A stretch of 12,764 nt of DNA, taken from positions 1 to 12,764 of the forward strand of contig JAYENI010000090.1 of NCBI GenBank assembly GCA_034722015.1. Reading direction: 5' to 3'. The stretch comes from JAJDOJ01 sp034722015. Its GTDB lineage: Bacteria; Pseudomonadota; Gammaproteobacteria; JAJDOJ01. This document shows positions 1-7,343 of this stretch, one piece after another; the stretch's first letter is position 1, and each line of letters opens with the position of its first letter. The notes below the pieces were generated by a model that was not told where the DNA came from, made no database searches, and saw only the letters and a program-made list of their open reading frames with translations. Both the position numbers and the translations under genes were made by a program.

Positions 1-2
1 AA

Positions 3-107
3 CGCGTCACCAAAAATCTGAAAAAGAGAGCCGCCTCCCTGGGATTCGATCTTGTACTAAACAAGGAAGATGAGAACGCCCAGAGCCCCCTATTATCAAC
101 AAGTTAG
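3..107 (+). CDS. Possible 3' end of a gene (transposase-like tail), truncated by the window edge
   Basis: An open frame enters from the left edge and reads 34 residues before a TAG at 105-107. It begins RVTKNLKKRAASLGFDLV. This basic amphipathic stretch with an 'LGF-x-LV' ending resembles the C-terminal tail of several insertion-sequence transposases. The resemblance comes from memory of the general pattern, not from an alignment, and the fragment is too short to assign a family. If real, an insertion sequence ends near position 107-255. I see no obvious terminal inverted repeat there. Confidence 0.3.
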   Translation, partial: RVTKNLKKRAASLGFDLVLNKEDENAQSPLLSTS

Positions 108-255
108 GTTTATGTTATTCAAGAGAGTTACAGACAAGCTCTGCAACTCATTGCTTTGTAAAGATATACGAAGACACCCTCCTCTATTGCGGGAAGAAGG
201 CTAAGCTAGCCCGGCACCGCGCCAAGAGCGCGGGGATGGACACCTCCCGCGGCTG
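108..255. other. Intergenic stretch with a short GC hairpin, no gene seen
   Basis: No convincing gene is visible. Positions 108-190 are clearly more AT-rich than the rest of the window. This fits the edge of a mobile element or an untranslated spacer. A perfect 6-bp hairpin lies at 217-233 (CCGCGC, loop CAAGA, GCGCGG), just downstream of the stop codon of the minus-strand gene ending at 256. It could stall transcription of that gene, but no T-run follows it on either strand, so it is not a canonical intrinsic terminator. Confidence 0.35.
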
Positions 256-1263
256 CTACATCGAGAGAAACAGGTTTGCCTTTTTAAGAAAGTCTTCTCT
301 GGGAAGCAGTTCGGCGCGAGGGAAACGAACCATCGCACTCACCCGGGGTTCCCTCGATGCGACCGATATTTCCGACACATCCAGGTCGTAGCCCGGTTCA
401 CTGGAGTCCCCCTCGATCCGCGTGCCCATGCGGTTCAGACGCAGCGATCGCGTTTGCATTCGAATAAACTTCCCGGGATCGGACAATGTATCGGCCAGGA
501 ATTGCAGCAGATCGTCGTTGGTCTCCAGCCGCGGTTCCACCGTGGCGAGTTCCCTCTCGACAGCGGCGATTTCCTCGCGCAATTCCGACCGTGTCGATCC
601 GGCATTACCACCGTTCTCGAGACGCCGCAGTCGACCCTGCAACGCTCGCAGGCGGGTTCCCAGTTCGCCGGACCTGGTTCGCGCCGATGTGACCTTGCTG
701 CGTATATCCGCCAGCAGGCTATTGAAGATGCAACACTTCAGGGCGCATCTGGCCTCGGACTCGGTCGTACCAGGAGAGACGATCTGGTGGTCGGTGAAAT
801 TCACCGCCGTCTGCATCACATCCCTGCGGATCGCTCCGTCGACGGCGGCCATGCCAAGCTTCGTGCGCTCCTCCTTGCGCATGCAGAGCAACCCCCAGCA
901 CTCGGCGGCGTCGGGTTTCTTCTCGAACACCTGGCGCACCTCCTCGCTCTGGCTGAACACCTCCTGAAGGTGTTGCGCGCTGGCGAAAAAGGCGTTGATT
1001 CTCGGGTCCTCGACGAAGGCTGACCGGCGGCAGGGAAATGCACCGGGGGTCTTCTCCACCACCTCGTCGATGTACTGAAAGGTGAGGGATACGGGTCCCG
1101 TGAGTACTCGAGCGTACCTCGGTATCGAACGCAGGTTTGCGGAAACCTCATCCACGACGCGCTCGACCGCCCGCGTCAGGTCATTGCACGCCCCCCCGCC
1201 AGATGCCTTGTCCGCCGTTCGACCGGAAAGGCCCTGAAATATCATCTGTACGAAATCCACCAC
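256..1263 (-). CDS. Hypothetical coiled-coil protein (335 aa), family not recognised
   Basis: I do not recognise this protein. The chosen start is a GTG at 1263, because AGGAG lies five bases upstream. A GTG at 1260 is equally possible, and a TTG at 1314 would add a low-complexity Gly/Glu/Pro stretch. No signal peptide or membrane helix is visible, so it is probably cytoplasmic. The middle contains a cysteine-bearing block (C122, C127, C173, C177, C178) around the motifs ECWGLLCM and FTDHQIVSP. Residues about 183-247 are rich in Arg, Glu and Leu with heptad-like spacing, suggesting a coiled coil. The C-terminus is charged with alternating hydrophobics. The protein is monocistronic, divergent from the DUF6940 gene across 457 bp. 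The length and consistent codon use argue for a real gene. Its function is unknown. Confidence 0.75.
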   Translation of the reverse strand: MVDFVQMIFQGLSGRTADKASGGGACNDLTRAVERVVDEVSANLRSIPRYARVLTGPVSLTFQYIDEVVEKTPGAFPCRRSAFVEDPRINAFFASAQHLQEVFSQSEEVRQVFEKKPDAAECWGLLCMRKEERTKLGMAAVDGAIRRDVMQTAVNFTDHQIVSPGTTESEARCALKCCIFNSLLADIRSKVTSARTRSGELGTRLRALQGRLRRLENGGNAGSTRSELREEIAAVERELATVEPRLETNDDLLQFLADTLSDPGKFIRMQTRSLRLNRMGTRIEGDSSEPGYDLDVSEISVASREPRVSAMVRFPRAELLPREDFLKKANLFLSM

Positions 1264-1720
1264 TTGCTCTCCTTCCCCACCGCCCGGAATACCGCCCTCG
1301 CCGGGCGCGGACAATCGGTCGCTGTTCCCTTGATGTTTCGCAACGCACTGCCCTGTCCGGCATGGCGTTGTCCGGTGCCCCGTCTCGCATTTTGTTTCTG
1401 GTCAAAAAAAACACCCGCAGCCCTTTTCTCTCTCGAAGGCTCCTCGGCGTACAGGGTTACACAACTCCACCTGTGTATCTTTTTCTCTCTCGGCGGATTA
1501 AATGTCAATATCCCGATTTGACAGGGTACCGCATCACGCCATCGAATGAGGGACAATGGTTGCCCGTTTTCGAGCCCCGTCAGGAGTGGGCAAGCGCCAG
1601 GCAGGGCGGTGGTCCGCCTGCCCGGTGTATCCGTAGCGCAGATCCGGGCACCCCTCAAGCCTGCGGCAATCGACCACGCTCCGAAACCGGGAAAACCGGG
1701 AGTGCGGACAGAGACAGGAC
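1264..1720. promoter_or_regulatory. Divergent intergenic region between the coiled-coil gene and the DUF6940 gene
   Basis: This 457-bp region has no gene I can support. It separates two divergent genes and must hold both promoters. TTGACA occurs on the minus strand at 1503-1508 and on the plus strand at 1518-1523, forming a 21-bp inverted repeat with a 9-bp centre. On the plus strand an 18-bp spacer leads to TCGAAT (1542-1547), a weak -10 candidate. No good -10 partner is seen on the minus strand. A 12-bp word TTTTCTCTCTCG occurs twice (1424-1435 and 1481-1492). An A-run of eight lies at 1404-1411. Confidence 0.4.
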
Positions 1721-2323
1721 ATGTGGAACACACGCATCGAATCGCTCGGTGACCGCTCAGGCCAAAGGACCGAAATCTATCGCGGCGCGCACGGACTGAC
1801 GTTTTCGGAAGTGGCGGCCCTGTGGCGAGATGATGCGCGGTTTCGCGAGTTCTACATCTCCCTGCTGGCACAGGCGCCCTGGCCTGCCTGTCTCTGGGAG
1901 ACCCCGCCGGTTACGACCGATTCGATCGACCGGGGTTTCGAGTTCGTCCTCCTCCAGAGCCGGGGGCTCGCGACGATGCAGACGGACGGCACCGCTTTCG
2001 GCGAACATTTCGGGTGGGAGCAGGATGACGAGGGCATCATGGTATTTCCAAATCTCGGCGGGGATGCGGTCCTCGTGGTGCCCGGTCCACGCGCGCCGTT
2101 GTCCGCCTATCCCCACCTCGTTGCCTTCTCACGCCGTGCGCCGATCGTGCAGCAACATGTCTTGTGGCGACGCGTCGCGGAGACGCTGCTGGCCCGACTG
2201 GGTGACGAACCGGTCTGGCTGAGCACCTCGGGACTCGGCGTACCGTGGGTGCATGTCCGCCTCGACGACCGTCCCAAGTACTACCAGTTCGGACCCTATC
2301 GCTCCGATACTGAAGAAGCATGA
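1721..2323 (+). CDS. DUF6940 family protein
   Basis: This 200-residue protein matches the DUF6940 family from N- to C-terminus as I remember it. The start 'MW', the central phrases FYISLLAQAPW, WETPPVTT and FEFVLL, the 'FPNLGGDAVLVVPGPRAPLSAYPHL' region and the terminal WLSTSGLGVPWVHVRLD with PKYYQF are all family hallmarks. The family has no established biochemical function to my knowledge. It is usually about 190-210 residues, so this copy is full length. It has no signal peptide and is probably cytoplasmic. The ATG at 1721 is preferred because the family starts here. The only purine-rich sequence nearby (AGGA at 1716-1719) sits unusually close, so initiation may be weak. It stands alone, divergent from the coiled-coil gene. 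Confidence 0.85.
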   Translation: MWNTRIESLGDRSGQRTEIYRGAHGLTFSEVAALWRDDARFREFYISLLAQAPWPACLWETPPVTTDSIDRGFEFVLLQSRGLATMQTDGTAFGEHFGWEQDDEGIMVFPNLGGDAVLVVPGPRAPLSAYPHLVAFSRRAPIVQQHVLWRRVAETLLARLGDEPVWLSTSGLGVPWVHVRLDDRPKYYQFGPYRSDTEEA

Positions 2324-2348
2324 TTCGGGCCACACGCCCCCCCGAATC
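2322..2348 (+). terminator. Stem-loop at the DUF6940 stop codon, possible terminator
   Basis: GATTCGGG (2322-2329) and CCCGAATC (2341-2348) form a perfect 8-bp stem with an 11-nt loop. The stem begins within the TGA stop. The region after it is TC-rich and then A-rich, with no T-run, so this may be a stall or mRNA-end structure rather than a strict intrinsic terminator. Confidence 0.4.
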
Positions 2349-2408
2349 TCCGGGGTAAAATGATTTCTCCGCGTTGCAAGGATTGCGCTTTACCGGCTAA
2401 CGACTCCT

Positions 2409-2423
2409 TCTCCCGGTGGGAGA
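2409..2423. repeat. REP-like hairpin between convergent genes
   Basis: TCTCCC (2409-2414), GGT, GGGAGA (2418-2423) is a perfect 6-bp hairpin flanked by CC and GG. The pattern recalls the CCCTCTCCC/GGGAGAGGG extragenic palindromes that are scattered through many proteobacterial genomes. It lies between convergent genes, the usual location. Only one clear copy is in this window, so its repetitive nature cannot be shown here. Confidence 0.4.
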
Positions 2424-2468
2424 GGGCCAGGAGTTTACGGATCCCCCGTCGCTGACTTCAACAACCGG

Positions 2469-3380
2469 TCAATCCGTGAGGGCGTAAAAACCCTTGCCGT
2501 GGACCTTGTCGATGGTATTTTTCACCGGTTCGTAGGCCGCCCACTCGACCGCAATCCATTGATCGTATTTCGGGTCGATGGCCTTCATCGCCTGCGGGTC
2601 TTTCTGGTGCATGGCCAGCAGCGCGGCTTCCACCTGCTTGATCAGACCGGCGTCGAGATACCGGGTGTTGACGGCGATCGGCATTTCGGGAACCGGACCG
2701 TGCGTCCAGATGGCCCGCAGGCCCGCCCCCTTTCCCCTGAACTTCTGGAAGTTCTTGTCGTTGATCCAGGCGGCATCGTACTCCCCGTCCAGGACCGCAT
2801 TCGCGGCCTTGTCGTGACCGCCCGCGAAGTCCATGGCCGCGAACTCCGATTTTTCGATACCGCGATCGACCAGCATGCCGCTGGGCATCAGGTTGCCCGA
2901 GGTCGAGGACGGGCTGGCGCCGATGACCTTGCGGCCTTTCAGGTCCTCGACCTTCTGGATGTCGGAGTCCGTCCGCACCACGATCTCACCCACATAGGTG
3001 GGTGAACCACCGCGAACGGCGCATACCAGCGGCTGGACGCGATCGTCGTGGTGACGCGCCTGGGAAATGGTGACCGGCGCCAGAAAAACGAGCGGCGTGT
3101 CGCCGGACAGCAGGCCGCGGACCGCGGCGGTGTATCCGCCTGACTTCGAACCGGTCGGCCAGGTGACCAGCTCGAAATCCTTTCCGGTCTCCCGCTCGAG
3201 ATAGGCGATCAGCGGATCGAACCGCCTGGCCATGGTTTCCGGCTGATTGATGGGCAGGACGCCGAAGCGGATGACCTCGCCGGCCTTCTCCCCAGCGGTC
3301 TCGGCACTCGGGAAGGACATCAGCAACGACGCCGAGAGCCCCACCATCCCTGTAGTCATCAGAAGACTGCGCGTTTTCAT
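2469..3380 (-). CDS. Periplasmic phosphate/phosphite/phosphonate-type ABC substrate-binding protein (PhnD-like)
   Basis: This 303-residue secreted protein belongs to the PhnD/PtxB-type periplasmic binding proteins (Phosphonate-bd fold). The start is the ATG at 3380, preceded by GAGGTG eight bases upstream. The frame stays open further upstream, but that part lacks signal-peptide character. Residues 1-28 form a Sec signal (KTR, then a hydrophobic core, cleavage probably near SAETA). The mature protein begins with a beta-strand IRFGVLPIN. It contains the family phrases DLKGRKVIGASPSSTSGNLMP in two adjoining pieces and YDAAWINDKNF. No lipobox is visible. Such proteins deliver an oxyanion or other small anion to an ABC permease, but no permease or ATPase gene is nearby, so this is an orphan. 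It is divergent from a membrane-bound regulator, which suggests, without proving, a shared function. The ligand cannot be read from the sequence. Confidence 0.88.
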   Translation of the reverse strand: MKTRSLLMTTGMVGLSASLLMSFPSAETAGEKAGEVIRFGVLPINQPETMARRFDPLIAYLERETGKDFELVTWPTGSKSGGYTAAVRGLLSGDTPLVFLAPVTISQARHHDDRVQPLVCAVRGGSPTYVGEIVVRTDSDIQKVEDLKGRKVIGASPSSTSGNLMPSGMLVDRGIEKSEFAAMDFAGGHDKAANAVLDGEYDAAWINDKNFQKFRGKGAGLRAIWTHGPVPEMPIAVNTRYLDAGLIKQVEAALLAMHQKDPQAMKAIDPKYDQWIAVEWAAYEPVKNTIDKVHGKGFYALTD

Positions 3381-3648
3381 CGTCGACACCTCAATTTTTC
3401 CCGTTGAAAGGATTCGCCTCTCACGTGAGGCAGGGCGGCATTCCAGGCTGGATACGCCACATACCCGGGATTCGTTATCCGCCCCCGTCACGGAACGCGC
3501 TAGACCAGGTCGTGGAAAACGGCCCGGCGGACCCGACGATCCGTCGCTTTCGTGTTTCCGTATATACGTAGCATCGCCGTGGACTAAACTTATGGAGAGA
3601 ATCCGACGTTTTTCCGGCGTTTATATTTGGGCGAAAAATCAATCGGAT
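3381..3648. promoter_or_regulatory. Shared upstream region of binding protein and regulator, with two palindromes
   Basis: The region holds the divergent promoters. Two perfect 10-bp palindromes are visible: CTCACGTGAG at 3420-3429, 40 bp upstream of the binding-protein start, and CGTATATACG at 3559-3568, upstream of the regulator. Either could be an operator. The plus-strand frame remains open through this whole region, but its composition and lack of similarity suggest it is untranslated. I could not assign -35/-10 elements with confidence. Confidence 0.35.
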
Positions 3649-5406
3649 ATGACATTGGCCCACGGCGTGACATCAGAACGATCGAGCAGCGTCCACGCGG
3701 TGGGCGACCCGGAAGTGCGGAAAGACACTGGCCCGGAAGCGGAATTCCAGGTAGGGGACTGGACGGTCGACGGCGCTGCCGGCCAAATCACCCGCGGTGA
3801 TGAGTCGGTCAGGCTGGAACCCAGAGCAATGGAGGTGCTGCTCTATCTGGCCTCACACCCCGGCAAGGTTGTCAGCCGGCGGGAGATCGAAGACTCCGTC
3901 TGGGCAGGCACCGTCGTCAGTTACGATGCCTTGACCGGCGCTGTCCAGAAACTGCGGCGCGCGTTCAACGACGACCGGAAACACCCCCGCGTCATAGAGA
4001 CACTGTCCAAACGCGGCTACCGGCTGATCGCGCCCGTGTCCCCGGGCGAAACGCACCCCGGGAGGGTTCGATCCGGCAACGGAATCGCCACCCCTGTGTC
4101 GGCGCACCACTGGAATCGGGTGGCCGCCGTCGCAGCGGTGGCCACGCTGGCGATTCTCGCCCTGTTCATGTGGCCGACACCGCGGGACGAGGGCGCCCCG
4201 CTGGTAGCCGACGACGGGTCGAAGCCCTCGATCGCCGTGTTGCCCTTCGACAATCTGGGTGACAATGCGACGCAGGACTACTTCGCCGACGGCATTACCG
4301 ACGACCTGATTACGGCCCTGGCAACCCGCCCGGACCTGCTCGTCATCGCCCGCGACTCCACGTTCGTCTACAAGGAACGGCCGGTCGATGTTCGTGACAT
4401 CGCCGCCCGGCTCAAGGTGCGCTACGTCCTCGATGGCAGCATGCGCCGGGTGGGAAACCGGGTACGCATCAACGCGCAACTCGTCGATGCGCAAACCGGC
4501 CACCATGTGTGGGCGGAGACCTACGACGGCAGCGCCGCCGATGTCTTCGACCTGCAGAACGAGATCACGGGAAAGATCGTCTCTGCCCTGGCCGTTCGGA
4601 TGAGTCCCGGTACGGACCTGGAACTCGAGGCGCCACAGACCGGGAGCCTCCCGGCCTATGAAAGTTTCCTGCTGGGCCGGCAGCATTTTTATCGCTTTCT
4701 CAACCGGGACGAAAACCTCAAGGCGCGAAACTATTTCCGCAAGGCAATCGACCACGATCCGGATTTCGCCATGGCCTGGGCGATGGAAGCCTGGACCCAC
4801 GTCTTCGAGGTCATGAACGGCTGGAGTGAGGACCGGGAGGCTTCCCTGCTGCGGGGGCATGAACTGGCGGACAAGGCAACATCGCTCCAGGAGGCGTTAC
4901 CGGTGGCCTATTTCGTCAAGGGGCTCGCGCATCGCGAACTCGGTGACTACGTCAAGGCCCTGGTCGAGGCGGAGAAGGCGATCGAGTACGATCCCAACTA
5001 CGCCAACGCCCACGTGCTGCTCGCCACACTGCTCTACTATGCGGGCAGACCGGAAGAAGGTCTGAAACGCATACAGGAAGCGATGCTGCTCAACCCCCAC
5101 CACCCCTACAACTACAGCTTTCACCTGGGACAGGCCTACTACATCCTGGGCCGCTACCCGGAGGCGGTCGACGCATTCGAAAAGGGGATCGCCACCAACC
5201 CGGCATCGGAACGACTGCACGTCTGGCAGGCGGCCGCACTGGCCCGCAACGGCGCGCTCGACGACGCGGCCTGGGAATCCGATCAGGTCCTTATGCTCAA
5301 CCCGGAATTTTCGTGGGAGCGAATGCAGGAGACATTTCCGTTCAAGTCTCCCGAAGACCGCGAACATTTTCTGGACGGCTTGAGAAAGGCCGGGCTGGCC
5401 GATTAG
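3649..5406 (+). CDS. CadC-like winged-helix transcriptional regulator with TolB/FlgO-like and TPR domains
   Basis: This is a membrane-anchored one-component regulator. Numbering from the ATG at 3649 (585 aa), residues about 33-130 are an OmpR/PhoB-type winged helix (FQVGDWTVDG, LEPRAMEVLLYLASHPGKVV, ending KRGYRLIAPV). Residues about 158-175 are one hydrophobic helix, so the rest should be periplasmic. Residues about 192-318 match the TolB-N/FlgO-like domain common beside such regulators and class III cyclases (SIAVLPFDNLG, YFADGITDDLITALA, GSMRRVGNRVRINAQLVDA, GHHVWAETYDG). Residues about 335-550 hold TPR-like helical repeats (for example LGDYVKALVEAEKAIEYDPN). No receiver or kinase domain is present, so the signal is probably sensed directly. 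An ATG at 3592 would give 604 residues, and the frame is open back to 3247. Neither ATG has a strong ribosome-binding site. It is divergent from the binding protein. Confidence 0.85.
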   Translation: MTLAHGVTSERSSSVHAVGDPEVRKDTGPEAEFQVGDWTVDGAAGQITRGDESVRLEPRAMEVLLYLASHPGKVVSRREIEDSVWAGTVVSYDALTGAVQKLRRAFNDDRKHPRVIETLSKRGYRLIAPVSPGETHPGRVRSGNGIATPVSAHHWNRVAAVAAVATLAILALFMWPTPRDEGAPLVADDGSKPSIAVLPFDNLGDNATQDYFADGITDDLITALATRPDLLVIARDSTFVYKERPVDVRDIAARLKVRYVLDGSMRRVGNRVRINAQLVDAQTGHHVWAETYDGSAADVFDLQNEITGKIVSALAVRMSPGTDLELEAPQTGSLPAYESFLLGRQHFYRFLNRDENLKARNYFRKAIDHDPDFAMAWAMEAWTHVFEVMNGWSEDREASLLRGHELADKATSLQEALPVAYFVKGLAHRELGDYVKALVEAEKAIEYDPNYANAHVLLATLLYYAGRPEEGLKRIQEAMLLNPHHPYNYSFHLGQAYYILGRYPEAVDAFEKGIATNPASERLHVWQAAALARNGALDDAAWESDQVLMLNPEFSWERMQETFPFKSPEDREHFLDGLRKAGLAD

Positions 5407-5427
5407 CCTGGTTTGGAGAAATACCCG

Positions 5428-6033
5428 TCACGGCGCCTTGACCAGTTTTCCGGCCAGGGACGCGGCCTTTGCCCGGACCCGGGCGGACAACTCCGGATGG
5501 GGGTCTTTGGACACCAGACCGGTAAACAGCGTACCGACCGGCCTGGCGCCGATGGTCCTCGCCGTCATTCGCAGCTGATTTCGGGTGCTGTATATCCAGC
5601 GTCCCATGAGACCCGGCGCCGCGCAGGACGAGATGAGTAACGCCGGTTTTTTGGGGACATCGGCCTTGCGGAACTTCGGTGCGTTCATGCCCCACGGCCA
5701 GTAGGCATAGACGACCAGACGTTCCATGAACCGCTTGAAGATCGCAGTCACCGAGCTGAAATTGGTCGGGGACGCGAGGATATAGGCGTCGGCCTGTTCG
5801 ATCTTTTCCACCAGGTCCCGCATGCCGTCGTGCTGCACGCATTCCCCCGGGGCCTCACCGGGATGCCGGGTACACTCCCGGCAGTTGAGACAGAACTCGA
5901 TCGGGTGGTCCCGCAACGCGATCACCTCGACCTCGGCGCCCGCCGCGCGCGCGGCCCCCGCCACGGCGTCAACGGCCTGGTCGGTCATGCCGTCGTCCCG
6001 ATAGGAGCCATTGATCGCGAGCACCCTGGTCAC
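5428..6033 (-). CDS. NAD(P)H-dependent FMN flavoprotein (flavodoxin-fold oxidoreductase)
   Basis: This 201-residue protein has the flavodoxin-like fold of the NADPH-dependent FMN reductase family. The N-terminus RVLAINGSYRDDGMT carries the FMN phosphate-binding loop (residues 9-17). SPTNFSSVT (88-96) matches the second flavin-contacting segment. A cysteine cluster, C48, C51, C54 and C65, sits between them. This CxxCxxC pattern resembles iron-sulfur flavoproteins, in which it binds a 4Fe-4S cluster; a zinc or structural role is also possible. It is probably cytoplasmic and would reduce quinones, metals or another small acceptor with NAD(P)H. The start is a GTG at 6033 with a weak ribosome-binding site. 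The gene is convergent with the TPR regulator, with only 21 bp between stops. The substrate cannot be told from the sequence. Confidence 0.85.
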   Translation of the reverse strand: MTRVLAINGSYRDDGMTDQAVDAVAGAARAAGAEVEVIALRDHPIEFCLNCRECTRHPGEAPGECVQHDGMRDLVEKIEQADAYILASPTNFSSVTAIFKRFMERLVVYAYWPWGMNAPKFRKADVPKKPALLISSCAAPGLMGRWIYSTRNQLRMTARTIGARPVGTLFTGLVSKDPHPELSARVRAKAASLAGKLVKAP

Positions 6034-6121
6034 AATGACTCATTCTAGCGCCTGCCGGCGACGTGGTTCTGATCCCGATCAAGCGCAATCGTCTTCCCGC
6101 CAGACCGTTATTCCTGCCGGT

Positions 6122-6144
6122 CCGCGGATGACTCAACCCCGCGG
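6122..6144 (-). terminator. Hairpin after the SMP-30-like gene
   Basis: CCGCGG at 6122-6127 and again at 6139-6144 can pair across an 11-nt loop, 26 bp beyond the stop codon of the upstream minus-strand gene. There is no T-run, so termination is only a guess. Because each arm is itself palindromic, intermolecular pairing or protein binding is also possible. Confidence 0.25.
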
Positions 6145-6169
6145 CTCACCGACCAGTCTCACGATTCCA

Positions 6170-7315
6170 TTACTGAATCCTGATCACTGAAATGGTGTAA
6201 GGAGAATCCACTGCGGTATTGACCGAGACACCCGGCGGGGTTAACCAGGCCACATCCATATTCACGATGATCAGGTCGTTGCCCCGAACGAGCACTTCCG
6301 CCGGTTGGTCCAGTGAGCCATCGGCGCCGTCTGTATCGCCGTTGATATGAAGCGTCGATACATTGCCCTGTGTGTCCACGGAATGCACCGCATTCTGGAA
6401 CAGATCGGCAACATAGATCTTTCTGTCCACAGGATTCCAGACGATACCGTCGGAGGATTTCATGCCGTCGGCGCTTGCGAATAGTCCGGTCTCGACCGCC
6501 CTGTCATTCCCGTCCAGCCTCGTCCGGTAGATGACACCATCCTCGACGATGGACGTATACAGATTTCCGGCGTCATCCACCGTGACACCGTCGGCGCCAA
6601 AACCCACAGTATTGCTCGACCGAAAGCGGACCACCAGGTGATCGTCGGCGCCGGTTTCCGTGTAAGGCGACAACTGGATCGGCTCTCCGTGCAGTTCCTT
6701 CAGGGAAAATGCGTAGACACCACTGACGAGTGGCGGCTTCTTTTCCCCCGCCTCAACCGCCGGCGTGTGGGCGAGAACGGATTCGGTGACGAACAGGGTG
6801 TTCCCCTTCCAGACCATCCCGTTGGCAACGATAAATCCCTCCACCACGACATCCACGTCAACCGGCTCGCCGTCTTCCACATTGATCCTCAGGAGCCGTG
6901 ACTTGTGCTCTCCGTCCCAAAGCACCTGCATATCCGCGACATACAGATTTCCATCCGGACCGAAGGCGGCATCCATCGGCCCGACTCTCCCGGTGTCCGG
7001 GTGCATGTCTTTCTGCCTGAATTCGTACCAGGTCGCGATGTTGTCGTTCGTGTCGATCATGGCCATCACCGCGGGCGCGGGTTCCTTGATGACACCGTTT
7101 TCCAGCAAATGATCGTTATTGAAATTCGGGATGGACAAGACGATGGTTCCGTCCTCACCCAGGGCCGCACCATCGGGCGTGTTGTAATGTCCCGGTAGTG
7201 TGACGAGTAACCTGGGCCTGTAGTTCCCTGTGTTCTCGGGCTGCGCGGTTGCAACTGATGTGGACATCAACGCAACCGGTACGATGGAAAGAAAAATCGA
7301 TCTGCGAAATCCCAT
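6170..7315 (-). CDS. Secreted SMP-30/gluconolactonase-like beta-propeller protein
   Basis: This 381-residue protein has a Sec signal peptide (MGFRRSIFLSIVPVALM, cleavage likely after ATA near residue 24) and then a repeat pattern of an SMP-30/gluconolactonase/NHL-type six-bladed propeller. Typical blade phrases are MDAAFGPDGNLYVADM (about 114-129), NGMVWKGNTLFVTES (165-179), GADGVTVDDAGNLYTS (240-255) and SSDGIVWNPVDRKIYVADL (287-305). Members of the fold are calcium- or zinc-dependent lactonases or carbohydrate-binding proteins. N165, D242 and D289 occupy positions where metal ligands are often found, by pattern only. The ATG at 7315 is preferred over a GTG at 7318 because AGGAGG lies immediately upstream at suitable distance. 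It follows the methyltransferase gene after 134 bp and could share its transcript. The substrate is unknown. Confidence 0.83.
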   Translation of the reverse strand: MGFRRSIFLSIVPVALMSTSVATAQPENTGNYRPRLLVTLPGHYNTPDGAALGEDGTIVLSIPNFNNDHLLENGVIKEPAPAVMAMIDTNDNIATWYEFRQKDMHPDTGRVGPMDAAFGPDGNLYVADMQVLWDGEHKSRLLRINVEDGEPVDVDVVVEGFIVANGMVWKGNTLFVTESVLAHTPAVEAGEKKPPLVSGVYAFSLKELHGEPIQLSPYTETGADDHLVVRFRSSNTVGFGADGVTVDDAGNLYTSIVEDGVIYRTRLDGNDRAVETGLFASADGMKSSDGIVWNPVDRKIYVADLFQNAVHSVDTQGNVSTLHINGDTDGADGSLDQPAEVLVRGNDLIIVNMDVAWLTPPGVSVNTAVDSPYTISVIRIQ

Positions 7316-7343
7316 CACTCCTCCTTCGTTTTTCTGTTTTCTT

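Noticed and set aside
112..204. 30-codon ATG frame on the plus strand in the AT-rich left region
   Set aside because: No convincing ribosome-binding site, no similarity, and too short to support without comparison.
3247..3648. N-terminal extension of the large regulator (134 extra residues)
   Set aside because: The extension overlaps the start and signal peptide region of the divergent binding-protein gene, has no recognisable domain, and includes the palindromes expected of a promoter region.
3853..4860. Long minus-strand open frame inside the regulator gene
   Set aside because: It is antisense to clear winged-helix, TolB-like and TPR coding sequence; its protein is Gly/His/Arg/Val-rich with no motif. 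It is a GC-rich shadow frame.
6035..6135. ATGACTCA occurring twice (6035-6042 and 6128-6135)
   Set aside because: An 8-bp direct repeat 93 bp apart is expected by chance often enough, and its position is not tied to a promoter.
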